Below, in pieces: positions 29,993 through 39,543 of a DNA stretch of 64,000 bases (the first letter of the stretch is position 1; every line of letters starts with the position of its first letter). The notes beneath the pieces are model-generated. The model had not been told where the DNA came from and did not search any database. It saw only the letters and a list, made by a program, of their open reading frames with translations. The position numbers and the translations under genes are program-made. The DNA is taken from NCBI GenBank assembly GCA_028289545.1, contig JANQPG010000095.1, forward strand, positions 1 to 64,000, written 5' to 3'. This DNA comes from Woeseiaceae bacterium. GTDB lineage: Bacteria > Pseudomonadota > Gammaproteobacteria > Steroidobacterales > Woeseiaceae.

Positions 29993-30682
29993 ATGAAAAA
30001 ACCCGTCTGTGCGATCGTGGGCATCGGCCCCAAGAACGGCGAAGCGTTCGCCCGAAAGTTTCACGAGCAAGGTTACGCACTGGCTATGCTATCTCGCTCG
30101 ACCGACTTGTCGGGCCAACTGGCCGCCGAGTTGGGTGACTCGAGAGCCTACCGCTGCGATGCGGGCGACCCGGCATCCGTCATCGCGGCCTTCGAAGAAG
30201 CTCAAAACGATCTCGGACCGATCGACACGCTGATATATAACGCCGGTAGCGGCAGCTGGAAGTCCGTGGAAGAGCTAAGCGTCGAGGATTTTCAACGCGG
30301 CTGGCAGATCAATGCGCTCGGTGCGCTGGTCGCGGCGCAGCAGGTCATACCGGACATGAAAGCGAAGGGCGCCGGCACAATTGTTTTTGTCGGCGCCACC
30401 GCGTCGCTGCGAGGCATGCCGAAGACGGCCGGTTTCGCTCCGGCGAAAGCCGCGCAACGCATACTCGCGCAATCGATGGCACGACACCTTGGGCCGCAGG
30501 GTATTCATGTCGCGGTGCTCATCATCGACGGTCAGATTGGTGAGCCCGGTAGTGACGCCGTTCGTGAAGGCACAAAACTCGATCCGCGCGACATTGCCGC
30601 CGCTGCTTACGGATTAACCGAACAGCCAGTGTCCGCTCGCAGTTTCGAGGTCGATCTCAGACCGATGAAGGAGAAGTGGTAA
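29993..30682 (+). CDS. SDR-family protein lacking the catalytic tyrosine
   Basis: A 229-residue short-chain dehydrogenase fold with an incomplete glycine loop (VGIGPKNGEAFA), NAGSG and a conserved Ser in VGATAS. The YxxxK motif appears as Phe-Ala-Pro-Ala-Lys (GFAPAK), so the catalytic tyrosine is replaced. This matches a recognised SDR subgroup with Phe in place of Tyr and a poor glycine motif (SDR_c10-like). It may bind NAD(P) without normal oxidoreduction. It stands alone, with a 244-base divergent gap to the molybdenum hydroxylase genes in which I see no clear promoter. Confidence 0.85.
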   Translation: MKKPVCAIVGIGPKNGEAFARKFHEQGYALAMLSRSTDLSGQLAAELGDSRAYRCDAGDPASVIAAFEEAQNDLGPIDTLIYNAGSGSWKSVEELSVEDFQRGWQINALGALVAAQQVIPDMKAKGAGTIVFVGATASLRGMPKTAGFAPAKAAQRILAQSMARHLGPQGIHVAVLIIDGQIGEPGSDAVREGTKLDPRDIAAAAYGLTEQPVSARSFEVDLRPMKEKW

Positions 30683-30732
30683 GGAGAAGTAGCGATAGTC
30701 GCGCGGATGTTCCGGGCGCCGTTTTGCCGGCC

Positions 30733-30765
30733 AGAGCCTGCAACCAGTGTTGTGTTGCAGGCTCT
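30733..30765. terminator. Hairpin between convergent genes
   Basis: A perfect 11-bp stem (AGAGCCTGCAA and TTGCAGGCTCT) with an 11-base loop sits between the convergent SDR and PD40 genes. No U-tract follows on either strand, so it may act with Rho or simply protect 3' ends. Confidence 0.5.
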
Positions 30766-30783
30766 GATCGACATCCACGCAGT

Positions 30784-31731
30784 TCAGTCGCGTTCGCTAA
30801 TCCACACACCGCCGCTGCCGTAGTAGAGACGATCGCCGTCGAACGACAATGACGGGCGCGTTTCTCCGGTGTCGACGGTTTCGAACGGCACACTTTCGCT
30901 CAGGTTTCTTACGCTGCGCCAGAGTGTCCATGGAAACCGCCGCTTCGCGATAAAGATGTCGAAACCGGAAGCGTCGTCAGCCGAGCTGGGCCGATTCGAC
31001 GCAAACACGATCGTGCGGCCATCCTGGCTCACGTTCGGCTGGCGATCATCGTACTCCGTATTGATGGGATACTCGAGGCGGTGGCCAGGTCCGAACGTAC
31101 CGTCGTGCCGCATGTAACTAACGTAGATGTCCTGGTTGCCGGTGTAGTAGTCGGTCGAGAAGAACAAAAGCGTCCCCCACCAGGTTTCGAATATCGACGG
31201 ACTCAACTCCAGCCCCGGCGTATTCGGGCCGTGCGGCTCACAGCCGAGGTTGGCCGGCTCTCCCCAGCCGGTCGCCGGGTCGTTGATCGCCACCACCAGG
31301 TCCGCGCTGCCGCAGCCACCGCTGCGCGACGAGACAAAGTAAAGCTGGCCGTCGGGACGCGGAGTCGGACAGAAATCGTTGGCGCCGCCAGGATCGTTCG
31401 CCGGGTTTGGCAGCGCGCTGCCCGGTTCGAACAGTGCGTCAGGCGACGGGCGCTGATTCACAAAGATATCGAGACCGGTGCCGGGGTTTCTCGCCGTGTA
31501 CAGGAAGCGGCCCGTGGGCGACTCGATTGGGCAGCCTCCGGGTACCTGCGTCCCGTCCGTCCTGAGCACGGGCACGGCCTCACTCCATGAACGATGCCGA
31601 TGACCACCCCAGCCGAAGTACTGACCGCCCTGGCCGGCCCCAACGCTCTTGCCCTCGCCCGCAAGCGTTGGTGCTGCGCACAGTATCGCCGCCGTCGACA
31701 GTAGCAAGCTCAGCGTTTTTAGTGTTTTCAT
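30784..31731 (-). CDS. Exported PD40/TolB-like beta-propeller protein
   Basis: A 315-residue secreted protein (signal peptide ending near TLAG) built of PD40-type blades: SPTGRFLYTARNPGTGLDIFV, RPDGQLYFVSSRSGG, SQDGRTIVFASNRPSS and SFDGDRLYYGS. Such proteins resemble the TolB propeller and usually bind partners or ligands in the periplasm. No partner gene is adjacent. It is convergent with the SDR gene and divergent from the next propeller protein. Confidence 0.8.
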   Translation of the reverse strand: MKTLKTLSLLLSTAAILCAAPTLAGEGKSVGAGQGGQYFGWGGHRHRSWSEAVPVLRTDGTQVPGGCPIESPTGRFLYTARNPGTGLDIFVNQRPSPDALFEPGSALPNPANDPGGANDFCPTPRPDGQLYFVSSRSGGCGSADLVVAINDPATGWGEPANLGCEPHGPNTPGLELSPSIFETWWGTLLFFSTDYYTGNQDIYVSYMRHDGTFGPGHRLEYPINTEYDDRQPNVSQDGRTIVFASNRPSSADDASGFDIFIAKRRFPWTLWRSVRNLSESVPFETVDTGETRPSLSFDGDRLYYGSGGVWISERD

Positions 31732-32007
31732 CCTATTCTCCTCCGAATGCTTATCCGTAGATTCAAGAGAAGACGCGCCTTCGATGTTCGTGGGCAGGGA
31801 ATTTTCCGCCCGCTGTCCACGCTGCCTCTGGCTTACGTGGACCGTTTCAGGTTAGCGGTCACGCCCTCTGCGCGCGTGAAAATCGGGTGAAGATTCGCTG
31901 AAGTTTCGCTATCAGGCCGCTTTTTAGGCTCCGGGTCGGCCTGACCCGCCCCACCAACCGGGAACGAAACCAAATAAAACCGTGTTGGCTGGTACAATCC
32001 AGCGACG

Positions 32008-34032
32008 ATGACCCGACGCCCCGGCCTCACCTCGTTTGCGTGCTCTCTTGCTCTGCTCGGTGGCTGTGCCCATGTACCGACAGAACCGCGGGGCATCGAA
32101 GCAGCATCGGTATTCACGACGAACTCGCTCACAAAATTCTCGGATGAGCGGGAGCTCAAACAGTACATGGAACAAGTCCATGAACTCGCGGACGAGCAGG
32201 GACTCTGGTGGGCGAGCCTGCGCCTTTCCACGGGATCGACACTCGTCGCGCAGAACGCGTCCGATGTGGAATGCAATCCGGATGAGGAAGACTGCGGGTC
32301 GCTTCACGAGATTGTGCTGACCGGAAGCAGGGTCTCGCCGCCCCAGTCCATTACCAACAATCAGGAAGCGGGTGTCGACGAAGGCGACATCGTCAAGCTG
32401 TACAAGAATTTCCTGATCGTACTGCAGGATGGGCGCCTGTTTTCCGTGGACCTGGGCGAGGATGTGTCGGAGTTGCGGTTCGTCGATCGCATAAACGTGT
32501 ATACGTTCGCTGACGACGATACGTGGTACGACGAACTGCTCATTTCGGACAACAAGCTCGTCGTCACCGGGTACAGCTACGGCAACGACAACACCGAGAT
32601 TTCCGTACTCGAAATTGACGACGTCGGTCGGTTCACGTGGCTTACGACGTATTTCATTACGTCACAGGACTATTACTCTTCTCATAACTACGCAACGCGC
32701 ATGGTCGACGGCCAGCTCGTCATTTACACGCCTATGTATCTGTTCGAATACGGCGTGGACGACGGCATCGTGTTTCCCCTCTATCGCCAGCGTACGCGCG
32801 ACGGTAGAGACTCAGCCTGGCGGCCGCTGTTTTCGGCCACGGACGTTTTCCGCCCGCTTCAGAACACTTTGCAACCGGCAGTGCACACGATTTCGGTTTG
32901 TCCAATCACCGAGACGGACGGCCTCATGTGCCGTTCGACCGGCCTCGTCGGTCCGGCACACAGGGAGTTCTACGTATCGGAGAAACATGCGTACGTCTGG
33001 AACGCGCAGGACCTGTACGAACTATGGGATCTGGACGACAACTGGTCAGGCTACTGCGACTCCGCATCGCTTGGCGATGACTACGAGCCTTTGACCGCCG
33101 CGGTATATCGTATCCCGCTATTCGGCGGCGAGACGACCGCGGTAAAGACGGCAGGTGTCCCGCTGGATCAGTTTTCTCTCGATGCCAGAGACTCCGGACT
33201 GCACGCCCTTTTGACCTGGGAACCGTCCAGTTGCTTTGGCTACGACCACTTGCCCATGAAATACGTACACGTCAACGCAGACGAGTTTGCTCGCACACCG
33301 CCTACGCTCGGAGCGGAACGCTACACGAGCCTTCCCGCGACCAGACGCTATGAGCCTCAGAACCGATTTACCGATCGCTATGCCGCTTACTCCGACACGG
33401 CCGATTACGAATCCGGTGACCAATACTGGGAGCTGTCGGACATTATCGTTGTGCCGCTGGCAAACCCATCGCAGTCGTCTCGCGTTCCGGTCGGCTTTGG
33501 TGTCGAGCGCCTGGAGGTTTTTGGCGGCGGCCTGGTGGCTACGGGCACGCTCTATGACGACGGCTTGTACCTCTCCACAATAGCCCTTGGCGCTCAGCCC
33601 CTGGTCGCGGACAGAGAATTCCTGCCGGGATACTTCGAGTCGGAGGGTCGCTCGCATGCTTTCAATCTTCAGGTAGACGAGGATGGACGCGGGCTGTTCG
33701 GGGTGCCGGTGACGGTTGAAATCCCGTACATGCGCTGGACGCGTATGCGGGATAACTCGGATCTCGCGTTCTTCTCGGTGGGCGAGAATATGCTCATCGA
33801 CAACGCAGGTATGTTGACGAGTACGGCTGAGCCCGACGATTCGGGGTATGAGTGTGAGGTGTCCTGCTACGACTGGTACGGCAACGCGAGACCCATCTTT
33901 ATCGGCGAGCGGATTATCGCGTTGTCCGGTAGTGAGGTGATCGAGGGGGCTCTATACAACGGACAGGTTGTTGAGCTCGCGCGTTTGTCGCTTGTGTCCG
34001 AGGCGCCGGAAAGCCGAGAGCGTTCAGACTAA
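32008..34032 (+). CDS. Beta-propeller lipoprotein (Beta_propel family)
   Basis: A 674-residue protein with lipobox LGGC after a short signal peptide. The region from about residue 115 (NNQEAGVDEGDIVKLYKNFL) with repeated aromatic-rich strands is characteristic of the secreted beta-propeller family PF09826, which is often found in bacteria and archaea without a known activity. It probably sits at the outer or inner membrane facing the periplasm. It is convergent with the ABC-F gene, 8 bases apart. Confidence 0.8.
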   Translation: MTRRPGLTSFACSLALLGGCAHVPTEPRGIEAASVFTTNSLTKFSDERELKQYMEQVHELADEQGLWWASLRLSTGSTLVAQNASDVECNPDEEDCGSLHEIVLTGSRVSPPQSITNNQEAGVDEGDIVKLYKNFLIVLQDGRLFSVDLGEDVSELRFVDRINVYTFADDDTWYDELLISDNKLVVTGYSYGNDNTEISVLEIDDVGRFTWLTTYFITSQDYYSSHNYATRMVDGQLVIYTPMYLFEYGVDDGIVFPLYRQRTRDGRDSAWRPLFSATDVFRPLQNTLQPAVHTISVCPITETDGLMCRSTGLVGPAHREFYVSEKHAYVWNAQDLYELWDLDDNWSGYCDSASLGDDYEPLTAAVYRIPLFGGETTAVKTAGVPLDQFSLDARDSGLHALLTWEPSSCFGYDHLPMKYVHVNADEFARTPPTLGAERYTSLPATRRYEPQNRFTDRYAAYSDTADYESGDQYWELSDIIVVPLANPSQSSRVPVGFGVERLEVFGGGLVATGTLYDDGLYLSTIALGAQPLVADREFLPGYFESEGRSHAFNLQVDEDGRGLFGVPVTVEIPYMRWTRMRDNSDLAFFSVGENMLIDNAGMLTSTAEPDDSGYECEVSCYDWYGNARPIFIGERIIALSGSEVIEGALYNGQVVELARLSLVSEAPESRERSD

Positions 34033-34040
34033 CTAGGCTC

Positions 34041-35939
34041 TCATGTCGCCTGCTCGAGAATTTCGCTCGCTTCGAGCCACTCCCATTCGAGGGACTCGAT
34101 TGCCGACCTTGCGGCGACCTGCTCCTTGAAGAGCTCGGCCAGCTCATCCTTACGATTCGGATCGCTATAGATCGATTCATCCGCAAGCAGCGTTTCCAGC
34201 TCGGTTAGTCTGGAGCGATTCGACGCAAGCTTTCGTTCCACTTCCCGTACTTTGTCATACAGCGGTTTCAGGCGCTCTCTCCGCTGTGCCTGCTCCTGCC
34301 GCTGCTGCTTCTTGTTGACATTCTTCGGGGGACGCTCCTTCCACTTGGCCGTCGCCTGGTCCGAGGCTTTTTCCTGTTCCTCGAGCCAGGTCGGGTAGTC
34401 GTCGAGGCTGCGATTGAATCGGTCGACAATACCATCGTGAACGATCAGCAGTTCGTCACAAACGCTTCTTAGCAAGTGACGGTCGTGAGAGATCACGATC
34501 AGCGCACCGGTATACTCCACGAGCGCAACGCTCAGTGCCTGACGCATCTCGAGATCGAGATGGTTGGTCGGCTCATCGAGCAGCAGCAGATTGGGCGCCT
34601 GACGGATCATCAGCGCCAGCACGAGCCGCGCCTTCTCGCCACCGGAGAACGGCGCAACCGGTTCGAATATTCGCTCGCCGCTAAACCCGAAGCGACCCAG
34701 GTAGTTGCGATGGTCCTGCTCGCGGTCGTCGGGCGCGAAGTCCCGCAAATGATCGATGGGGCTGTGCTCCGGGCGTAGCAGCTCGAGCTGGTGCTGTGCG
34801 AAGTACCCGATTTTCGTGTCCTTGCTCAAGACCCGCTCGCCTTTGAGCAGGGTGCTGCCGGTCGACAGGGCTTTGACGAGTGTCGACTTGCCGGCGCCGT
34901 TGACGCCGAGCAGGCCGATGCGGTCACCCGCCGACAGGTTCAGCTCGATGTTGTCGAGTACGACATCGTCGCCGTAGCCGACCGCTGCGTCCGAGAGTCG
35001 AAGCAAGTGTTGCGGCTGCTTTTGCGGCTCGATGAAATGAAACCGGAACGGAGAATCGACGTGCGCGGGCGCGATCTGCTGCATACGTTCCAGCATCTTG
35101 AGCCTGCTCTGGGCCTGCCGCGCTTTCGACGCTTTGTAACGAAACCGATCGACGTAGCTTTGAATGTGTTTGATCTGCTTTTGCTGCCGGGCGTACAACG
35201 CCTGCTGCTGAGCAAGTTGTTCAGCGCGTAAGGTCTCGAACTGACTGTAGTTTCCCGTGAACAGACTGATCGCGCCGTTCTCGATATGGGCAATACGCGT
35301 GCAGACCTGATCGAGGAAATCCCGATCGTGCGAGACGAGCAGGAGGATGCCTTCGTATCGCTTTAGCCAGCGCTCCAGCCAGAGAATGGCGGGGAGGTCG
35401 AGATGGTTGGTAGGCTCGTCGAGCAGCAGGATGTCGGATCGACACATGAGCGCGCGGGCGAGATTGAGGCGCATGCGCCAGCCGCCCGAGAATTCCTTGA
35501 CGGGTTTCCTGTATTCATCCGCCGCAAATCCGAGGCCGTGCAGCAGTCGCGACGCGCGCGACTCCGCCGTAAAGCCGTCGATAGCCTCCATGCGCTCGTA
35601 GAGCAAATGGAGATCGGGTGTTTCCTTCGCGGCTTCACCTTCCGCAATGGCGGACTGTACTTCGCGAAGCTCGCGATCGCCGTCCATGACGTAGTCAACG
35701 GCGGAACCGCTGCCGTGCGGGCTTTCCTGCGCGACGTGGGCAATTTCGTCTTTCGGATCCAGAGCGAGCTCACCGTCGTCCGGCTCCAGCTCGCCCATGA
35801 GCATGGCAAACAGTGACGACTTGCCGCAGCCGTTCGCGCCGATCACACCCATGCGCTGTCCGGCATGGATTTGGAAGCTGGCGCGTTCGATCAGGAGCTT
35901 GCGGCCTCGGCGCAGGAAGATGTTGGTCAGTGCGAGCAT
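34041..35939 (-). CDS. ABC-F family ATPase (YheS/Uup-like)
   Basis: A 632-residue soluble protein with two ABC cassettes and no membrane domain. Walker A loops are GANGCGKSS and GVNGAGKST; signatures FSGGWRMRLNLARAL and FSGGEKARLVLAL are each followed by LLLDEPTNHLD. A linker of charged helices joins them and a coiled-coil C-terminus follows (about 540-630). ABC-F proteins act on the ribosome during translation or stalling. The YheS-like order fits best, but Uup cannot be excluded. It is preceded by a short gap to the DUF1538-kinase gene. Confidence 0.9.
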   Translation of the reverse strand: MLALTNIFLRRGRKLLIERASFQIHAGQRMGVIGANGCGKSSLFAMLMGELEPDDGELALDPKDEIAHVAQESPHGSGSAVDYVMDGDRELREVQSAIAEGEAAKETPDLHLLYERMEAIDGFTAESRASRLLHGLGFAADEYRKPVKEFSGGWRMRLNLARALMCRSDILLLDEPTNHLDLPAILWLERWLKRYEGILLLVSHDRDFLDQVCTRIAHIENGAISLFTGNYSQFETLRAEQLAQQQALYARQQKQIKHIQSYVDRFRYKASKARQAQSRLKMLERMQQIAPAHVDSPFRFHFIEPQKQPQHLLRLSDAAVGYGDDVVLDNIELNLSAGDRIGLLGVNGAGKSTLVKALSTGSTLLKGERVLSKDTKIGYFAQHQLELLRPEHSPIDHLRDFAPDDREQDHRNYLGRFGFSGERIFEPVAPFSGGEKARLVLALMIRQAPNLLLLDEPTNHLDLEMRQALSVALVEYTGALIVISHDRHLLRSVCDELLIVHDGIVDRFNRSLDDYPTWLEEQEKASDQATAKWKERPPKNVNKKQQRQEQAQRRERLKPLYDKVREVERKLASNRSRLTELETLLADESIYSDPNRKDELAELFKEQVAARSAIESLEWEWLEASEILEQAT

Positions 35940-36013
35940 GACGGGCGCGATTATAGGTGAGGCGCACCCGAGGGGACAGGACTCCCTCGTCGCGTACTAC
36001 TTATTGTGTCGCG

Positions 36014-38197
36014 TTACGTGCTTTGCCATTTCCTGTAGTGCTTGCGGATCAAGGCAACGACGTCGTTCGGTGACTTGCGGTCGGTGTTGATAATCAGGTC
36101 AAAGGAGTTCGTGTTGCCGATATCGATACCATAGTCCCGGAAATAGCGCGCCTGCGTACTTTCGCTTTGTTCCTGGATACTCGCGGCAGCGTCGAGGATC
36201 GTCAGGGCTTCTTCTCCTTGTCGACGGCCTTCGAGGATATCCTCGTATATACGACGGGCAGCAATGTCCCGGTCTACGGTCAGGTAGACCTTGAAGCTGT
36301 CGTGTATCCAGTGAAAACCCAGGCGCGCATCCAGGACCACTTCGTTGCCCTGGCCGAGGCGGCGAATGAGTGTATCGATTTCCCGATCGATCACCTGATG
36401 CGACACCGTGTATTCGTTGAGCTTCTCGACGGACATGTCGTGTTGAAGGGCAAGTTTGCGGAAGAGCCCGCCGGCGCTGAACTTCCTGTATTCCAGCACT
36501 TTGGCCAACTCGTCCGTAACCGTCGAAATTCCCGAGCCGCTTTCCCCCGTGATCGTAATGATGTTTTTTCGGGTTGCAGGCAAGGAGTTGATGTAGGCGC
36601 TGTCCTCGATGTCGTCTCCGTGCAGATCCGCATCTATATGCCGACCGACCTTTGACATCACCTGCTTTTCCATTCTGAGTATGCGGCGCTCGTGGAAGCG
36701 GATGGCTTCGCGCTTGCTGATGCCGTAGCCGAGCACGGCAATCATTGGAAACAGGCTGGCGAAGGCAATGAGGCCAAAACCGTCGATCAAAGGGTCCCGG
36801 CCCGGAATGCTGCTTGCGAGCCCGAGCCCGAGCGCCGCAACAATGGGCACCGTCACGGTGCTGGTTGTGACGCCACCGCTGTCGTACGCAATCGGGATGA
36901 TGATGCGCGGCGCGAAGAAGGTCATGATGATGACGACCACGTAGCCCACGAGGATGTAATAGACAATCGAATCCCCCTGGATGATCCGGTAGGCGCCCAG
37001 GAGTATGCCGACACCAACACCGAGAGCGACGAAGCCGCGCAGCAGCGTTCCTTTGATGGAGCCCTCGCTGATTTCCTCGGCTTTGCCGGCGATGGCGGTC
37101 AGCGCCGGCTCGGCAACGGTTGTGGCAAAGCCGACGGCGAAGGCGAAGCTGTAGATCAGCCACAGATTCTGGCTGCCGGCGAGCTCAACGGCAATGCTCT
37201 GGCCGATCGGAAACAGGCCCAGCTCGAGGCCAATGATAAAGACATACAGCCCAAGGACGACCAGGCCAAAACCCGCTGCGCGCTTGCCAAAATTTGCGAT
37301 GGGTTGGCGGAGGACAAAAAGATAGAAGATCAGGATCACTGCGACGACCGGCGTCACGTCCCGTATGCTCTCGAGCAGGGTCTCGACGTAGGGCCACCAA
37401 CCGGGCGCTGCGCCGGTCGCGGCCGGCTCGATGGCTGCAGGCCCATTGCTCTGCCCGGCGCCTTGGTACGCAACAATCCCATAAGCCTGCACGAAGATCA
37501 TGGGCATGATGCTGGCGAACGCAATCAGCCCAAAACCGTCGATCAGCGGATTACGCTCCTTGAGACTGCCGGAAAGGCCAATACCCAGGGCGGCAATCAG
37601 CGGTACGGTTACGGTGGAGGTGGTAATGCCGCCCGAATCATAAGCCAGTCCCACAATTTCCACCGGCGAGAAAAGGGTGCTGGCGAGGACAAGGAAATAT
37701 CCGCCGATGATGTACCAGTGAATGGGGTGGCCCAGGATGATGCGGACAACACCCAGCACGATGGCGGAACCCACCGAGACCGCAACGACCAGACGAAGAG
37801 TGAACGCGTCGATGTCGCCGTTGCTGATGATTGCCGCCTTGTTGGCAATTGCTATGAGCGCCGGCTCGGCAACCGTCGTGGCGAAGCCAATGACAAAAGC
37901 GAACACGATGATCCCGGTCCGCGTACTCAGCTTCGCCAGCCGTTGAGACAGATCCTCCCCCAGCGGGAAGATGCCCAGCTCCAATCCCCGCAGGAAGAAC
38001 GCAAGCCCCAAGGCAACGAGCATCAAGCCGACGAACATGTCCGGCAGGTTGTCCGGAACCGTCTGCAGGATCGCAAACTTGTAGACGGCAATGATGCCGA
38101 TGATGATGGACAGATCCATCAGGGAACCGCGGAGGTCTTCGAAGAACGTAAAGCTGTAGACCTTGAAGCGATCGTAAATCGGTGTGAGCTGCTTCAT
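36014..38197 (-). CDS. Tandem DUF1538 membrane protein fused to a cytidylate-kinase-like domain
   Basis: About 727 residues from the ATG at 38197; the open frame reaches 38362 but lacks a good start. The N-terminal 500 residues hold two DUF1538 copies, each with GFATTVAEPAL, AYDSGGxTTSTVTVP and PLIDGFGLIAFAS, together about a dozen membrane helices. The C-terminal 190 residues resemble archaeal-type cytidylate kinases (FSAGGLFRKLA, IDREIDTL, VVLDARL). The nucleotide loop reads GESGSGISTV, so the P-loop lysine is replaced by isoleucine. The natural job is unknown: a transporter coupled to nucleotide sensing or phosphorylation is one idea. Confidence 0.8.
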   Translation of the reverse strand: MKQLTPIYDRFKVYSFTFFEDLRGSLMDLSIIIGIIAVYKFAILQTVPDNLPDMFVGLMLVALGLAFFLRGLELGIFPLGEDLSQRLAKLSTRTGIIVFAFVIGFATTVAEPALIAIANKAAIISNGDIDAFTLRLVVAVSVGSAIVLGVVRIILGHPIHWYIIGGYFLVLASTLFSPVEIVGLAYDSGGITTSTVTVPLIAALGIGLSGSLKERNPLIDGFGLIAFASIMPMIFVQAYGIVAYQGAGQSNGPAAIEPAATGAAPGWWPYVETLLESIRDVTPVVAVILIFYLFVLRQPIANFGKRAAGFGLVVLGLYVFIIGLELGLFPIGQSIAVELAGSQNLWLIYSFAFAVGFATTVAEPALTAIAGKAEEISEGSIKGTLLRGFVALGVGVGILLGAYRIIQGDSIVYYILVGYVVVIIMTFFAPRIIIPIAYDSGGVTTSTVTVPIVAALGLGLASSIPGRDPLIDGFGLIAFASLFPMIAVLGYGISKREAIRFHERRILRMEKQVMSKVGRHIDADLHGDDIEDSAYINSLPATRKNIITITGESGSGISTVTDELAKVLEYRKFSAGGLFRKLALQHDMSVEKLNEYTVSHQVIDREIDTLIRRLGQGNEVVLDARLGFHWIHDSFKVYLTVDRDIAARRIYEDILEGRRQGEEALTILDAAASIQEQSESTQARYFRDYGIDIGNTNSFDLIINTDRKSPNDVVALIRKHYRKWQST

Positions 38198-38566
38198 GTC
38201 CAGGTAGCTGTTGGGCTGTGTATCCAAGCGTTCTTGTTGATGGTTTCGGCCATGCCACAAGACGCTGTCAGATAAAAGAGTGCAGGCCTGCGACGGCTGC
38301 TTCGATAATAGCAAGTGGCCAGCGAGCCGTGCCCGATCGACGCAGGTGGTTTGTACGTACAAACCCTCGGGTAGTACGTGGCTGACCTGGAATCAGTTTA
38401 GGCCGGAAGGCGTGTTCTCGCGTTGCAACATGAATATCCGAATTTGGCAATCGTCGCGAATCAGCGCTATAACGTAAGGCAGCTTCTCTCGGACTTCAGA
38501 TCGAAATCAACAAGTACAAACCATCGACGATGCTGAAGTGCCGCAGCTGAGCACCGGGAGCCCGCC
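38198..38566. promoter_or_regulatory. Divergent intergenic region with a perfect 18-bp palindrome
   Basis: This 369-base gap separates the DUF1538-kinase gene (minus) from the nuclease gene (plus). At 38348-38365 it holds GGTTTGTACGTACAAACC, a perfect palindrome that looks like a dimeric repressor site. It lies about 150 bases from the first gene and 200 from the second, so either could be the target. No gene for a cognate regulator is adjacent and no other clear element was seen in the gap. Confidence 0.55.
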
Positions 38567-39511
38567 ATGCCTTACGACCCAAACTTCATCACCGGCCACT
38601 CGATTCCGCTGCCGACACCCAACACGCGAGTTTTGCAGTCGGCTTTTGGCGGTGACTACATTCATCACTCGCGCCATTCTCTCCTGTTTAATCAACAACG
38701 CGGCTTTTCCTTCGTATCGGCGACCAACGTCGACGGGGCGAACCTGCCGGGTGGGCAATACACGAAGCGGAGCTTCAGGAACGATCCCCTGATCAAACCC
38801 AACTCGCTGCAGGTCGACAAGAACCGAGGGTATCGCGAGAGCCGGGATGGCGTATTCGGCCCCAACCCGTGGGATCAGGGACACCTGGCGCGGCGCAAGA
38901 GCATGTCCTGGGGCAATGAACAAGATGCCAGGATCGCCGAACGTGAGAGTGACATGTGGTCGAACATCGCTCCGCAGCACAATACCCTGCATACCAATGC
39001 ATGGGGAAAAGTGGAGGACTGGATGCTTGCACGCGTCCAGGGTGGTGGTAACCGCGCCAGCGTGTTCACCGGCCCGGTCTTCACCGAAGACGATCCGCCT
39101 CACCAGAACGGTCCGAATGAAAACCCGATTCGCATCCCGGCGGGATTCTGGAAAGTTATATCGGTCGAGCTGAACGGTGCCGTGCGATCGGCCGGTTTCC
39201 TGATCTGGCAGCGCGACTACGATAGCGATGTGCCCCTGCCGTTTGCACCCGTCCTGGAACAGGTACGACTGACGACCATTGAAGTGCTGACCGGCCTGAC
39301 TTTTCCTGCACTGCGGGCATTCGACCCGCTGCTATTTGGCGATCAGAGGCCGGACGCCGCTCGGGCGACGAGCAACGCACGTGCACTGGTTCGCGAGAGT
39401 CTGCTCGCCGGAGGCGTCAGTGCCGGGGGTACCGTCAGTGAAGCAGCGATATTGCGAGCCACCCGTCCGGGCACGGCCGCCATTACCGGCATGCGCGATA
39501 TTGTGCTTTGA
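38567..39511 (+). CDS. DNA/RNA non-specific endonuclease family protein
   Basis: A 314-residue protein with the beta-beta-alpha-metal nuclease core: the motif DQGHLARR (usual form DRGH, catalytic His retained) and, downstream, NIAPQHNTLHTNAWGKVED, where the metal-binding asparagine is expected. It has no signal peptide, unusual for a family whose members are often secreted or carried as toxin tips. The region before the motif is longer than a bare nuclease domain, and about 100 residues follow it. The ATG at 38567 comes after GGGAG. Role could be defence, recycling or a toxin without its delivery parts; nothing adjacent settles this. Confidence 0.85.
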   Translation: MPYDPNFITGHSIPLPTPNTRVLQSAFGGDYIHHSRHSLLFNQQRGFSFVSATNVDGANLPGGQYTKRSFRNDPLIKPNSLQVDKNRGYRESRDGVFGPNPWDQGHLARRKSMSWGNEQDARIAERESDMWSNIAPQHNTLHTNAWGKVEDWMLARVQGGGNRASVFTGPVFTEDDPPHQNGPNENPIRIPAGFWKVISVELNGAVRSAGFLIWQRDYDSDVPLPFAPVLEQVRLTTIEVLTGLTFPALRAFDPLLFGDQRPDAARATSNARALVRESLLAGGVSAGGTVSEAAILRATRPGTAAITGMRDIVL

Positions 39512-39543
39512 CTCGCGCACCCATCGGGCACGGGAGCAACTGA

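Noticed and set aside
36692-38275. A long plus-strand open frame of 527 codons opposite the DUF1538-kinase gene
   Set aside because: It is rich in Asp, Arg, Gln and Gly with no known motif, typical of the antisense of a GC-rich membrane-protein gene.
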